A model generated the notes under the pieces. It saw only the letters and a list, made by a program, of their open reading frames with translations. It was not told the origin of the DNA and searched no databases. This document shows positions 1 through 11,100 of a stretch of 64,000 nucleotides of DNA, in pieces (within the stretch, counting starts at the first letter, position 1; every line of letters starts with the position of its first letter). The stretch is from positions 17,974,790 through 18,038,789 of the forward strand of contig JABBOT010000009.1 in assembly GCA_016165875.1 (NCBI GenBank), given 5' to 3'. The position numbers were made by a program, and so were the translations under genes. This DNA is from Acanthopleura granulata. Lineage: Eukaryota > Mollusca > Polyplacophora > Chitonida > Chitonidae.

Positions 1-1144
1 GCAGGAAAAATAAGTAGCCCTTTTACAATCTAATCCTCTCAAATCCTGAATACTAATATGTGAAAAAATGGACAAAACACTCTGCTACGATAGGATACGA
101 GATCAACAGACTGCGTTGCAAATATGACATTGTACTGCCAAAGCCTGCAGAAATCACATAACAACACCCGTGGTTATTGCATACTCCTCAAATAGCCATT
201 ACACTCCGTGACCAAATTTTAAAACTGAATAACCCAGTATATATTAAATCACAAGCCATACAACATATCGACAAATACTCCAATGATCATCTAACAACAT
301 ATACTATAAAAATGTGCAGGGTCACAGAGGATCATCATTTGCAATACCGTCACTAAACATAGTTAAAAACTACAAACTACCCAACCACCTCTCCGTCCAT
401 TCGAGTGAACTAGTTGCAATTACAATGGCACTACAAAGGATTCTTGAGAAAAAACCAAACCGAGCAACATACTAAACGACTCTCAATGGAATAATATCCA
501 TTCAAAACTCCAAATCTGAGATTAGGCCAGACATCTTGCCAAAAATAATCGCTCCAAGAACCGTAATACAAAAACAAAAGGTGAACTGACTCTATAATGG
601 GTTCCAGCCCACGTTAACATACAAGGAAATGAAATTGCAGATCAAGCAGCTAAATCGAGCTTACTTAAAAATCAACAAATATATACATCCTCACTGAGCC
701 AAACTAAAATAAATACACAGATCAACGCCCAAATTAACAACCAGTGGAAAGAGGAATGGGATAAAAAATCCCACGGACGAAGGCACTGTAAAATATTGGA
801 CGGGACGATTACAAAATCAGACTCGTTCCGGTTTCCAAATAAGCAGGGTGATATCACGTTTAAGAGTAGGGAAAACAGGGCTCAGAGCACATCTGGCAAC
901 CATGATCCAAAATTCTTCCCATACTTGCCCAGCTTGTCAAGAACCCGATGAAAGGATACAGCACCATCTCCTACAATGTATTAACCACTGTAAAGAACGA
1001 AAACGATTTGCTGAGTGCCTGAAAATATACAACTGTCAACTTGAATTCCAGACTATTCTTAACCCCAAACAGAACATCAGAACACAAATATTCACCTTAC
1101 TAAATGTATACATAAAATCAATGGCCTACGAAAGCCAGATCTAA
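1..1144 (+). pseudogene. Decayed 3' end of a non-LTR retrotransposon ORF2 (RNase H plus zinc knuckle)
   Basis: From base 598 the frame reads WVPAHVNIQGNEIADQAAK, the typical C-terminal motif of the RNase H domain found in I-type and related LINEs. Upstream, pieces of the same domain appear in shifting frames, for example LSVHSSELVAITMALQRILE near 390-450. From 848 a second frame gives VISRLRVGKTGLRAHL and then CPACQEPDERIQHHLLQC, a C-x2-C...H...C zinc knuckle usual at the ORF2 end, with the stop at 1142-1144. The RNase H and knuckle frames differ, so at least one frameshift lies between about 830 and 848, and other breaks lie upstream. The reverse transcriptase would lie before the window start. 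The element is certainly non-functional here. The assignment to the RNase H-bearing LINE group is firm; the exact clade is not. Confidence 0.85.
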
Positions 1145-1703
1145 TACAACGCTATTTATAGACAACGGCGATACCTTGATTTTGAGGGCCGTTTGTTTTC
1201 TTTACTATGCGCTGAATAAAGACATTGGCCACCGTCAAAAACCCACACATAACACTTATACACGTGTGATAAATAGATTTCCAGGACCATGCATTTCCCG
1301 AAAATATCATAACTATACATTATACTATAACAACGGCGATACCTTGATTTTGAGGGTCGTTTGTTACTAAGATACTTCCTTCGTGCAACATAAAAATACA
1401 TACATACATTATATATGTAATATATTTAGACTATATCGGCCATACCTTGATCTTGATCATGTACGAAGAAGGCCTTTCACGAAAATATGACGAGGAAATA
1501 AACAATCTATGCACACAGGTTGATAACTTGCGACTTCATTTAAATTTCCCTATCTACTTACCCTTCCACCTGTTTATCGTATATATATATATATATGTTT
1601 TTTTTTCTAAACACTTTGATTGCCATTCCTATATACATTCTTAAATAAATTAAAAGCATTTCTCCACCCTGATAGGCGATGCCTTGATTCTGTGGGCCGA
1701 TCA
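1145..1703 (+). repeat. LINE 3' region with a motif recurring four times
   Basis: After the ORF2 stop, the motif AACGGCGATACCTTGATTTT...GGGCCGTT occurs at 1164-1193 and almost identically at 1332-1361. Weaker copies lie near 1436-1460 and 1673-1702. The outer bases AACGGC and GCCGTT are complementary, so each unit can form a short stem. Between copies the sequence is AT-rich and includes a (TA)n run at 1578-1596. This may be the element's 3' untranslated region or a series of 3' ends stacked by repeated insertion. Confidence 0.55.
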
Positions 1704-3120
1704 CGTATACATTAAAAAATATTCAAATCTAAAAGCTCACAGAAAAAAGCAGCTAATTTAAACTGGTAATTCTGATTAATTTGTTATCTTTTCATTTACA
1801 CGTTCGTTTTTATTGTTCTATCTATTTAAGATTTTGTCTACGTATTTATTTACAAAAGAATGTATGAATATATATATATATGGGGGGGAGGGAGGAAAAG
1901 TTTATGGGTAAGTGCACACTTCTGATCAAATTACGGCTGACATCAGTCTATATATTAATACCATTAGTCTACACGCACTAAAGTATCTATTTCATTATCT
2001 AAACCCCATCTTAACTATAGTATAAACAAACCAGCTTCGCTCTCTAGTAATACCACTACTCTATCTCACAGAAACCAGTATTTAAACCAAAGCTGTTCAT
2101 TATGCTTGAAAATGGCATTAGTATCTACAGCTAAACGTCGCTTCAAAACAAACTGAAGTTTTTATATATATACCCTCATTGTGTAATTCAACTCAACTTC
2201 TAAATGCCACTAAGTTGGCCATTTATGGCATATTGGTTGATGTTTATCAGATAGACCTGCCATATAAGGTGTTGATAGAAAGTGACACGACGGTTGCAAG
2301 CGGAGTCAGAACCCGATGACAGGCACCCGATGTTGTTCAACCCATCAGATCTTTCCGTGGAATGGGTTTGGACCATTAGGTTTTTATGATATTATGCCTT
2401 ACACAGGGTATATATTACGGTATCTGTTGATCGACAAAAGGTATATATAAATTATACATTGTTTCCGGCAGCAACAACAACGTTTTTATTTGTAATGCGC
2501 CAAGTACGGTACTTCACAGTAACAAGCTTGTGCAAACTTTTCGAACGATCGATGAACTAAACGTGGTTTGTAGCAACATGTTGGATCAGAAAGAGTTTCG
2601 CGGAAGTATATAGAAGTGATATTGATGGCCGCTAAGGGTTGAATGCTAAGTACCGGGCGTACTTTGTTGCCGTGCGAGCTGCGGGCGAGATACTCTCCCA
2701 TTGTCATTAAAGGTCTTAACACCGTATCAATTTCCAGGATGACAACGTATGCTTGGGAAGGTGACAAGAACATTAACAAAGTGCAATGCGATACCAGAGC
2801 TCCCTTCCGCCACACTTACACGTGACAGGCTGAAATAAACCAGTGTTTGTCAAACCCTTCAGAAATGACACGTTATCTCGCGAGATTAACATCCGTAAAT
2901 TCAAACCAGCGGATTATTTACTGCCTGGATGACCCAGGCCCATAAGTTCCAGGGAACAGCCGAATTTTTACCGTGGCCCAATTTCCGCTCTCCCACGTCC
3001 CTCAACACGTCAATCAATTATCATCGCCTATTTCCAAGGCACATTTCATTGTTCAGTAAATGACATGGTCTGCATTACAGCCACACGCAAAAGAATAATA
3101 ATTGTTTTAAGTACCTGTGA
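1704..3120. other. AT-rich spacer, nothing recognised
   Basis: Only short frames with no family resemblance are present. A short TA run followed by a G-rich patch lies at 1869-1895. No promoter, tRNA or repeat family could be supported. Confidence 0.5.
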
Positions 3121-3121
3121 A

Positions 3122-3445
3122 CCGCCCCTTGGCTTAGTGGTTAGATCGTTCTTGTCGTGACCGGGATCAATCTCCACTCGGGTCAAACCAAAGACTTTAA
3201 AAATGGTAATTGTTGCTGCGTCCCTTGGCCGTCAGCACTGAAAGGTTAGAGAGAGAAAACGGAACTGGTCGGGTTGGTGTCAGTATAATGTGACTGAATG
3301 AGATGTCATGTCTGGTGTCTTCAGCATGGTGCTCCAGTGCTCCAGGAAGTGTCTGCATCAACTCGCCCTGTCACAAGAAGACACAGCATATATACATTCT
3401 AAGGCCTCCTCGTCGTTACACACATACATACATACATACATAATA
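3122..3445 (+). mobile_element. tRNA-derived SINE, family B, near full length
   Basis: The head has a polymerase III A-box-like stretch, TGGCTTAGTGGTTAG, and a B-box-like GGGATCAATCTCC. A body follows with the words CAAACCAAAGACTTTAAAAA, GTCAGCACTGAAAGGTTAGA and GGTGTCAGTATAATG. The copy ends in a CATACATACATA microsatellite at 3419-3443. Two further copies with the same internal words lie at 6655-6895 (minus) and 20735-20945 (plus). This internal replication, rather than a database match, is the basis for the call. Confidence 0.8.
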
Positions 3446-3740
3446 CAAACAGAAATACTGAAGTAGCTGGATTATATTTGAAATACTAGAGGAAGGTATG
3501 GGCACCTAGGCAGTTCAAGCTGCAGTCCGTAGTACATTGTCATGAAATCCTCTGAGCTCAGCCTGGTCTCGCCTACTCGGCTTCCTTTACTTGGTTTCCT
3601 CCAACCATATACACCCGACACTCGTCATTTCATTAAAATGACTGGAAACGATGGCGACATAAAACACCTATTATAAAAGACTTCCCGGAACTGGCAAATT
3701 AATCCGATAGAAATGCATTATGGTACTTTATTTAGGGATG
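3446..3740 (+). other. Spacer with a possible degraded SINE tail
   Basis: The stretch 3550-3675 contains TTGGTTTCCTCCAACCATAT and GGCGACATAAAACACC. These resemble the body and tail of family A SINEs, but the order and the gaps do not fit well. A strongly diverged copy is possible but not shown. Confidence 0.3.
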
Positions 3741-4312
3741 GAGGGGGCGGCTTCGTAGCCTGAATGACAAACTCATCTAATAATATCGTCTCGCTGTCAG
3801 TTCAAGTCCAGCTCATGCTGGCTTCCTCTCCGGCTGTATACGTGAGAAGGTCCGCCAGCAACATGCGGATGGTCGAGGGTTTCCGCCGCACTTTGCCCGG
3901 TCTCATCTCACCGTAATGCTGGCCGCCGTCGTATATGTGAAATATTCTTGAGTACGGCGTAAAACACCAATGAAATAAATAAATAAATAAATAATTAAAT
4001 AAATAAATAAATAAATAAGTAATATCGTCTGATATTCTGGTCTATGTGCCTGCATGACCAACTCATATGTCATCTGATAGTTAACTTCATAATCTTATAT
4101 TTTGGCCTACGTCTGCAAAACGAACTGACATATTACCTGTTATACTGGCCAACCTTTGCATGACAATCTCATACATCATGTGATATTTTAGCACCTGTCA
4201 GAATGATATACTGGCCTACACCCGTTTGATGAATCCATGCATGATCAGACGAGTATAATTTCATTTTTCGGTTATAGTATGAAAGCCTATGTCAAAGTGT
4301 GTGATCTGGATT
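3741..4312 (+). repeat. Degenerate tandem array, about 60-bp period, split by a SINE
   Basis: Words such as GCATGACCAACTCATATGTC, CATCTGATATT and TGGCCTAC recur roughly every 60 bp on both sides of the SINE at 3792-4019. The units are much diverged. The word GGCCTACAC is shared with the 39-bp array that follows, so the arrays may be related. Confidence 0.5.
3792..4019 (+). mobile_element. Family A SINE, 5'-truncated, with 11-bp target-site duplication
   Basis: The copy starts inside the B-box region (CGCTGTCAGTTCAAGTCCAG) and runs through the usual body to TTGAGTACGGCGTAAAACAC and an AAAT repeat tail. TAATATCGTCT is present at 3781-3791 and again at 4020-4030, a perfect 11-bp duplication. 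This dates the insertion as fairly recent relative to the surrounding degenerate array. Confidence 0.92.
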
Positions 4313-4606
4313 CTGATATTTTGACCGTATTGTGCCCTACACCGGGCTGGTGAACCATTTTGACCCTACTGTGGCCTACACCGGACTGGTGATCCATTTT
4401 GACTGTATTGTGGCCTACACCGGACTGGTGAACCATTTTGACTGTATTTTGGCCTACAGTTGTGGCCTACACCGGACTGGTGAACCATTTTGACCGTATT
4501 TTGGCCTACACCGGACTGGTGAACCATTTTGACAGTATTGTGACCTACACCGGACTGGTAAACCATTTTGACCGTATTGTGGCCTACACCGGGCTCGTGA
4601 ACCATT
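4313..4606 (+). repeat. 39-bp minisatellite, about 7 copies
   Basis: The unit is TTGACCGTATTGTGGCCTAC plus ACCGGACTGGTGAACCATT. Starts at 4321, 4360, 4399 and 4438 are exactly 39 bp apart. One unit after 4438 carries a short duplication of GTGGCCTAC. Because 39 is divisible by 3, false open frames appear on both strands (about 4366-4605 minus and 4438-4641 plus), with 13-residue repeats and no sign of a gene. Confidence 0.92.
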
Positions 4607-4639
4607 TACAATCGGATATCTTGACTATGACCTGGCGCT

Positions 4640-4930
4640 AGATCTTCTCATAGGTATACGTCTAGTGTGTGCTTATGACACCTAATGCGTTGGTGATAGG
4701 TCTTCTCACAGACCTACGTTCAATGTGTGCTCACATGTATACATGGTCTGAAATGCCTGTTTTGGCAATATAGATCTGCTTATATATAGGCTTGTGTCCA
4801 ATGCTTCCATATATAACCTGATACCTGGGCAATAGGTGTTCTTATATATCGGCTTCTGTTCATTGTTTCCAAATATAACCTGATACTTGGGCAATAGGTG
4901 TACTTATGGACGTGTGTTCAACGTTATGAT
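4640..4930 (+). repeat. Degenerate tandem array, about 62-bp period
   Basis: Two adjacent units begin CTGATACCTGGGCAATAGGT and CTGATACTTGGGCAATAGGT, 62 bp apart. More diverged units carrying TTCTCAYAGRYNTACGT...GTGTGCT lie upstream from 4645. Confidence 0.6.
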
Positions 4931-6168
4931 GTGATACATTTCAGTAACAGTTAGGCCTACATCTGATGACCACTTGTAAAATATAATATTTTTGAGATTT
5001 ATAGCCTGCATTATCTTCATTAACAAACCCGTATGTAATGCATTTATCGGGTTCCTTAATTATTTCAGGGATGATTTTGCTTATTCATTTTGCGTGTCCA
5101 TTAGCAATATTTGTATCTGGTTACAGATATCCGACATCCAAGGAAATTACGCAAATTTCCATGTCGGAATAAAATTGAAGAATAATAAGCAGTTTGATGT
5201 AGCCCCTATCGGCAACTTCTTTTAATGTCAACGCTTGTGGAATTGAATTACAAAGCAGACTTTACACTCTTAGTCGCATTGTATAGTAGATTTAGACTGT
5301 AATACAGAGAATGAATGGTGAGATCAACTAATAAATGCGCCATATTTAGCCTCCAGTAAACAGCCTGTATGGTTGTATCACACGCGACATAATGTCTTAT
5401 TACAAGCATTACTTCGTCAATAAATAAACATATTTACACGTAAGCGTTTGCGCATAACGGCCACGTGATCAATTTCGCCACATCTAGGGCTAATTGACAG
5501 CTTTTGGCGATAATGTCTCCGGCCAATGATCAATCAGCTACTTTAATAGATCGACTAATGAAAATAGACGTCTTAAAAGGGTGCGGAATCAGCAGCTTGC
5601 GGAGAGTAATTACGGAGACATTATGCGCGATCTCAAACGGAATTTGAAAGCTTCCGATGAAAGCGTTTAAGACACTTCAGAAAACACGGGTGTAAAATAA
5701 CTTGTAAATTGTGCATCGACGGAAGTGATGCGCTAAGTACTAAATCTGTCATGAAGGAACAGTGCAAATAACAGCTAATCTGATCGGACGGACAGCTGGG
5801 AGGGGAAGTTTAGTAGAACCGAGCACAGCCTGATCAACAAGTACATTTGGACATTTGTAGCAAGAGAGCGTTCAGCGAAGTAATATCGGACGATAAGCAT
5901 TTCCAGGGAACTGGTCTTATACCCTCAATCGACCAATATAACCGGGCACCACATATTTTGCTAAAAGGAAAAAAATTCCATTGTACACCCTTTCTACTTG
6001 TTGTAGCTAAGGCATGACTACGAACGTGTAGTGTCATGGCTGTACACATCACTCAAATGTAATCTGAAAGTACCTATTCTTTGCCTGTGGAAAAGCCAAG
6101 AAATGTTTGGAAAAAAATCCACGCTTTCTCCCTCGACCAGCCATCTATAGGTGTTGGTGGGTGACTAA
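4931..6168. other. Spacer, nothing recognised
   Basis: Unique-looking AT-rich sequence. Frames up to 77 codons (4992-5225) show no recognisable domain, and no repeat family of this window is found. Confidence 0.5.
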
Positions 6169-6169
6169 G

Positions 6170-6540
6170 GGTGGGTGGAGTAAATTTATGCTTGTATGAC
6201 GTTTGGGTATGAATTTGTGCCTTTAAGATGTGTGGGTGTGAGTTTATGCATTTAAGAAGTGTGGGTGTGTATCTATGACGTTTTGAAGCGTGGCTGTGTG
6301 ATTCTATGCTTTTAACAGAAACGGATGAGAATTCACGCCTTTATGAAGTGTGCTTGTAGACTTGTGTCCTTATGAAGTGTGGGTGTGGATTTAAGCCTTT
6401 GTGAAGTGTGGATGTGGATTTTAGCCTTTATGAAGTGTGGGTGTGGATTTAAGTCTTTGTGAAGTGTGGGTGTGGATTTTAGCCTTTATGAAGTGTGGGT
6501 GTGAATTTTAGCCATTATGAACTGTGGATGCGGATTTATT
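6170..6540 (+). repeat. 29-bp minisatellite, about 12 copies
   Basis: The unit is approximately GAAGTGTGGGTGTGGATTTA followed by AGCCTTTAT. Consecutive GAAGTGTGG starts at 6374, 6403, 6432 and 6461 are exactly 29 bp apart. Units before about 6340 are more diverged. The strand is G/T-rich. Confidence 0.9.
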
Positions 6541-6654
6541 TCTCAGGAGCAAGAACGAGTTCGAGTGGATGTGAGTTTATTTACCTATGAAGGCATAAGG
6601 CCGAATGTCTGCATGCTTTGGGTTTTAGGCTGTGGGTCCTACTGAACAATTATT

Positions 6655-6895
6655 CTGTTGTATGACGACGAGGTGGAATGTATGTATGAACTGTGTCCTG
6701 CCGCCACTGGAACATCATGCCAAAGACACCAGACATGACACCCCACCCAGTCACGCCAGGGTGACCAATCCTGCTTCCTTGTTCTAAACTCTCAATGCTG
6801 AGGCAGCAACAAGTACCATTTATAAAGTCTTTGGATTGACCCCAGATTCCCCCGATCCCGAGGCGGACGTTCTAACCAGTAGACCAGCGTTCTGA
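6655..6895 (-). mobile_element. Family B SINE, minus strand
   Basis: The reverse complement matches the copy at 3122-3445. It has AAAGACTTTATAAATGGTAC, GCTGCCTCAGCATTGAGAG, a GTGGGGTGTCATGTCTGGTG-like body and a GATCGGGGGAATCTGGGGTC-like B-box region. The last part toward 6895 holds the tRNA-like head. Confidence 0.75.
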
Positions 6896-8667
6896 AGACA
6901 ATTAATAACAATTTGAGAGTGCTTGGATGTTTGTTCAAGAATCTCAACAGTTTCTCATTTTACAATGAATGGGACACTGGACAAGTTTACAGATAACAGA
7001 TATGATAAGTATTCTGATTGTTGAATTCGCTATGTGAAAACACACTGTTCTGTTCTACGTAGCCGTATAATGCAAAGGAATAGACACAGAACAGTCTCTC
7101 TAATTCTATATTCATTGTTACACTTTCAACTTCACGTTTTGTATCTGGGACAGTCTATTATTACAGGGAAGGGTGCTCGGTTCAGTTTATTTTATCAAAC
7201 GACATATTTCCCGCATAGCATCAGATAACTTCAGCGTGGTTTTGTCATAGCACATATTTAATCAATGCAATATATGAATAGCCTACATCATAAAAAAAAT
7301 GAAGAAGAAAAAAGAAAGAAAAAAAAAACAGAAACGAAAAAAGCAATAAAAATAATAAAAAATAAGGGCTTAATCACTTTTTCACACAATATACATTACA
7401 GTCATTCTGAATTTATGTGTGCCTATAAATAGTACTAACATAATTATGAGAAAATTATTGTTCCTACAGTACACCTACTTAATCTTTTGTCACGTTGACA
7501 AAAGTAGGCCCTACATAAAAGATACATAAAAAGTATACTGTGTAAAGAGAAGAGATCGTTTTATCTGACCTCAGGTGTACATAAATTACACCTTGACTGA
7601 AAAAATAGTATACGCCCAAATTGTTATAAAAATACGGCGGAGGATTGCAAGCTACGTCTACCCATCGGAAGAAGGACAACGTGGAATCTGAAGAAAAAGA
7701 ATGAGACTGACAGGTGCAGACGAGAGACGTCATATCACGTGTCCCTATTTATGATGACATCATTGGTTTTACACGCGAGCAGATGTCTATATTCTTCATC
7801 GCCGGAAAGAAATCGACATTCATTATCTTCTAGAAAAATTCTGTAAACAATGGTTTTACATACATTTGACATAATTAGACCTAATTTCAGTCGCAGGTCG
7901 TTTTAAATATATGCCGGTGTTGCCTAATATATGTGGTTTATCGCCTATTATCAATTGATGTTATCTTGGCAATCTGTTGGTATGCAGCAACATCTAATTT
8001 CACGTGTAGACTGACACGACATGGTGATGTTTTTTATGCATGTCTCACATTAAACAATGAAAATGCCAATACGATTATAAGCTTGAATATTTAAATATGA
8101 TATGTAAGTAGTAAAATCAATTAATAAGTTATGTCATTATCCCGCAAAACGATTTCCGGTATGCAGTGAGTCGTTCTCATCTACATATCATGCTAAGAAA
8201 TAATACGCATTAATCTTCGCTTGCATGCGATCGGTTTAGTAATTACCGGAATTTTAATTACCGCGAAATAAATCTTGTGTGAATAGCATGAGCAGTGTAT
8301 TTTATATATTTTCCTTCTTTAAACCCTTTCAGATACCCGTCTGTGTGTCCATCCCATTGACATCTCTCGGCAGTGTATTCAGACCGGAATTGTAAAGAGC
8401 AAGCTGAAACTTTTTGCAACACATTCCTTTGCTTATTGGTATAAGAAATGCACCGTCAAAGCCTTTGTAAACTATTACGCATCTCTCAAAAAATATGTCT
8501 GTACGTTTGTCTGTCCGTCCGCCTGCTTATCAATACGCGTGTTGTACATTTAGGCCTACATCTCCATAACGCCTTTGGGTGTTAGTACGAAACTTGTTTC
8601 TACAAATAATTAACTTACAAATTATCATTCTTAGTTCATTGATGCCCAGTTTCCTGCCATGATATCG
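6896..8667. other. Spacer with an A-rich tract
   Basis: A purine-rich, A-dominated tract occupies 7288-7370. A short palindrome AGGTGTA...TACACCT lies near 7572-7592. No gene or repeat family was recognised. Confidence 0.5.
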
Positions 8668-8710
8668 CTAGTCGATAAAACACCAATCAAATAAATAAAT
8701 AAAATAATTC
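8668..8710 (+). mobile_element. Family A SINE tail fragment
   Basis: GATAAAACACCAATCAAATA followed by AATAAATAAAATAATT matches only the last bases of family A. The rest of the element is missing. Confidence 0.6.
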
Positions 8711-8744
8711 GTTGATGGTATTATTGTCTTTGAGACGCGCTTCA

Positions 8745-9190
8745 CAAAAATCGTCGCTTCACTGATCAATGAGTTCATTTATCAGTCTCTTCACTAATTA
8801 ATGAGTTCATTGGTGTTCTATTTGATTGGTGTTGCAAGCCGTACTGAAGAATATTTCACTTATACGACGGCAGCCAGCATTATGGTGGGAGGAGAGCGGG
8901 TAGAGCCCTGCGGAAACCCACGAAAATGCGCAGGTTGCTGACAGACCTTCCCACGTACGGCCGGAGAGGACGCCAGCATGAGCTGGACTTGAACTCATAG
9001 CGACCGGTGACATTGGTGAGAGACTTCTGGGACATTACTTTGCGCTGGCGCGCTAATCAACTGAGCCACGGAGGTCCCCGGTTCATTGATGATTCGGTTC
9101 AATGACCGCTCGGCTCACTGATCAGTCGGCTAATGGATCAGTCTGTTCATTGTTCAGCCAGTTCATTCATCAGTCGGTTCATTGATCCTA
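8745..9190 (+). repeat. Degenerate short-period array interrupted by a SINE
   Basis: Words of the form GTTCATTGATCAGTC and TTCACTGATCAATGAG recur at about 15-24 bp spacing in 8755-8812 and again in 9081-9190. The SINE at 8813-9080 separates the two halves. Confidence 0.6.
8813..9080 (-). mobile_element. Family A SINE, full length, minus strand
   Basis: Read on the minus strand it starts GGGGACCTCCGTGGCTCAG, an A-box-like tRNA head. It continues with a B-box-like GAGTTCAAGTCCAGCTCATG, the body GGTTGCTGACAGACCTTCCC in complement, and the GGCTTGCAACACCAATCAAA tail. GTTCATTG flanks it at 8805-8812 and 9081-9088, a likely 8-bp target duplication. The tail has GGCTTGCAACACC instead of GGCGTAAAACACC. 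Confidence 0.93.
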
Positions 9191-9789
9191 CAATTTGGGG
9201 AGAAAGCTGGGGTTAATCGTACAGATAACATTTCTTTCTTTTTCGCCTGTTATTGCTATTAGAACGATTATGAAGGAGATTAATTCTTATAACTTTGGGG
9301 ATATTTTATTTACTGGGCGCTTTACCCTATGCGGTGCTTAAATAACATGAGAGAATCTCATCGTTAGCCAAAACTGCATCATCAACATTTTAGCATGTAT
9401 TATAAGCGATCTCGATCAGTCAATTAATACAAATTATCCACAAAAACTCTTCTCTTGAAATGCTCGCTTCACGTATTAATTTATTTCATCATTTATAAGT
9501 TTACTAAAAATCTTCACTTCACCAAGGGTGGCCGTCTTCTGGAACTTTTTTGTCCCTGAGAGTTATCCCCCTTGAACTATAACACATGCATGTAGCATCA
9601 ATTTTCATCAACTTGATTTGAGCTCTTGAAAAATGTAAAATACACTCAAAACATCAGTCTGAATCTGATTCCGGTCAAACAAATGGAGCGATCATGCGCT
9701 GTACATAGTTGAGATCTAGTTACTTGGCTCTCCGTGGCGGGAATTTCACTGTTCGATCATGAGAATTTAATTTTATTGTCCATATGCTC
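9191..9789. other. Spacer, nothing recognised
   Basis: AT-rich unique-looking sequence with no supported feature. Confidence 0.5.
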
Positions 9790-9957
9790 TTGCAAGGGAG
9801 TCTACATTATTCCACATTGTTCTCAGACACAAATATACATTATCCGGAGTCGGGTATATACGCTGTTTGCAACCGAGAAAACATATCGTTCGCGTATGGG
9901 AATCTACATTGTTCGCAAATGGGATTCTATGTTGTTCGCGTACGGTGATGCACTTTC
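9790..9957 (+). repeat. 23-bp minisatellite, 3 clear copies plus degenerate units
   Basis: GTTCGCGTATGGGAATCTAC, GTTCGCAAATGGGATTCTAT and GTTCGCGTACGG follow one another at 23-bp spacing in 9888-9957. Weaker TACATTRTTC words precede them. The short open frame across the array is a by-product. Confidence 0.6.
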
Positions 9958-10924
9958 TAGGAACACACGGGAAGGTTTTCCTACAGCAATCTTTGTCTGC
10001 CAATAAACTACACCGCCTAGGCCCGAATTACTTTAAAAAATTTTAAATCGACCTCAATTTTAGCTTCAGTTTCTGCCTATCCAGGTCGTATGATATGCGG
10101 TAAGGTTTTCTGTGTTTACTTTTAATAAAAAAAACAAAAAACAAGCTACGACAATGCTGATTTATGTTCAATTGATGGTGCTTATGCATTCTAAGGGTTA
10201 ACACCTCAAGATAATTATGTAAATGCGAAAGATTTCTCAACGGCTGTACATTTCATGATACAGCGTACCGGATTCATTTAAGTCAATTTTGCAGTATATG
10301 GTCTAGAGCCGATCACACAAAACCATTTCTAACTGAAGTTAAAATTTACATCCTCGTCACAATGCTCAGATTTTGCTACACAACATTGGAATATTAACAC
10401 ATGATTCCCGGAGACAACCTTGGTAAGATGGTTGTAATTGTACATCTAAAAAGATCTAAACTTGTATGGATTTTCGGAATCTGTCCCTTGTATTTGGCGT
10501 AATAAATAATTCCAAATCAAAGGGCTAAAGCACTGTGATTTTGTGACAATGACAGTTCTCGTCCCAATAAATTATGTATGTTTTATAAGATTTTAAAACG
10601 TAGTTTTCTTCAGGATGGCCAAAATGTATCACTGCTCGTTGGCCTACTTTAAAGAGACACCAACAGTGAATTAACTGGATCAGCTCAGGGGAGGTAAATC
10701 ATGTATGACAAAAAACAGGACAACGCTGGTGGCCTCCCCTGGAAATGATGTAGATTACACTGGTTTTATATAAAATTGCCGAAGAGTGAGTATTTTAAAG
10801 GTGTGCATTGATCTTTTAAATTAATTTGCAGTTCGCATCGTGATCATATCCACCCTCCGCTACATGTGGATGTTTTAAGTTGCATGCGGTATAGTGAAGG
10901 GGCATTGCTAAATAAAGGGCCAGG
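9958..10924. other. Spacer, nothing recognised
   Basis: No repeat family or coding signal could be supported here. Confidence 0.5.
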
Positions 10925-11100
10925 TACCTGCGGATGGCAGAAGGTTTTCCCCCGGGCGCTGCCCGATTTCCTCCCGGGCAGCATCTCACCATAATGCTGG
11001 GTGCCGTCCTACAAGTGAAATATTCTTGACTACGGCGTAAAACACCAATCAAATACATAAATAAATAAATAAATCAATCAATAAATCAATAAATAAATGA
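10925..11100 (+). mobile_element. Family A SINE, 5'-truncated
   Basis: The copy begins at GTACCTGCGGATGGCAGAAG and runs to AAATATTCTTGACTACGGCG and AAAACACCAATC. It ends in a long AAAT/AATC repeat tail. The tRNA-like head is missing. Confidence 0.88.

Noticed and set aside
3122..3180. Functional tRNA gene
   Set aside because: A- and B-box-like stretches exist, but no acceptor stem pairs, and the body continues as a SINE with other copies.
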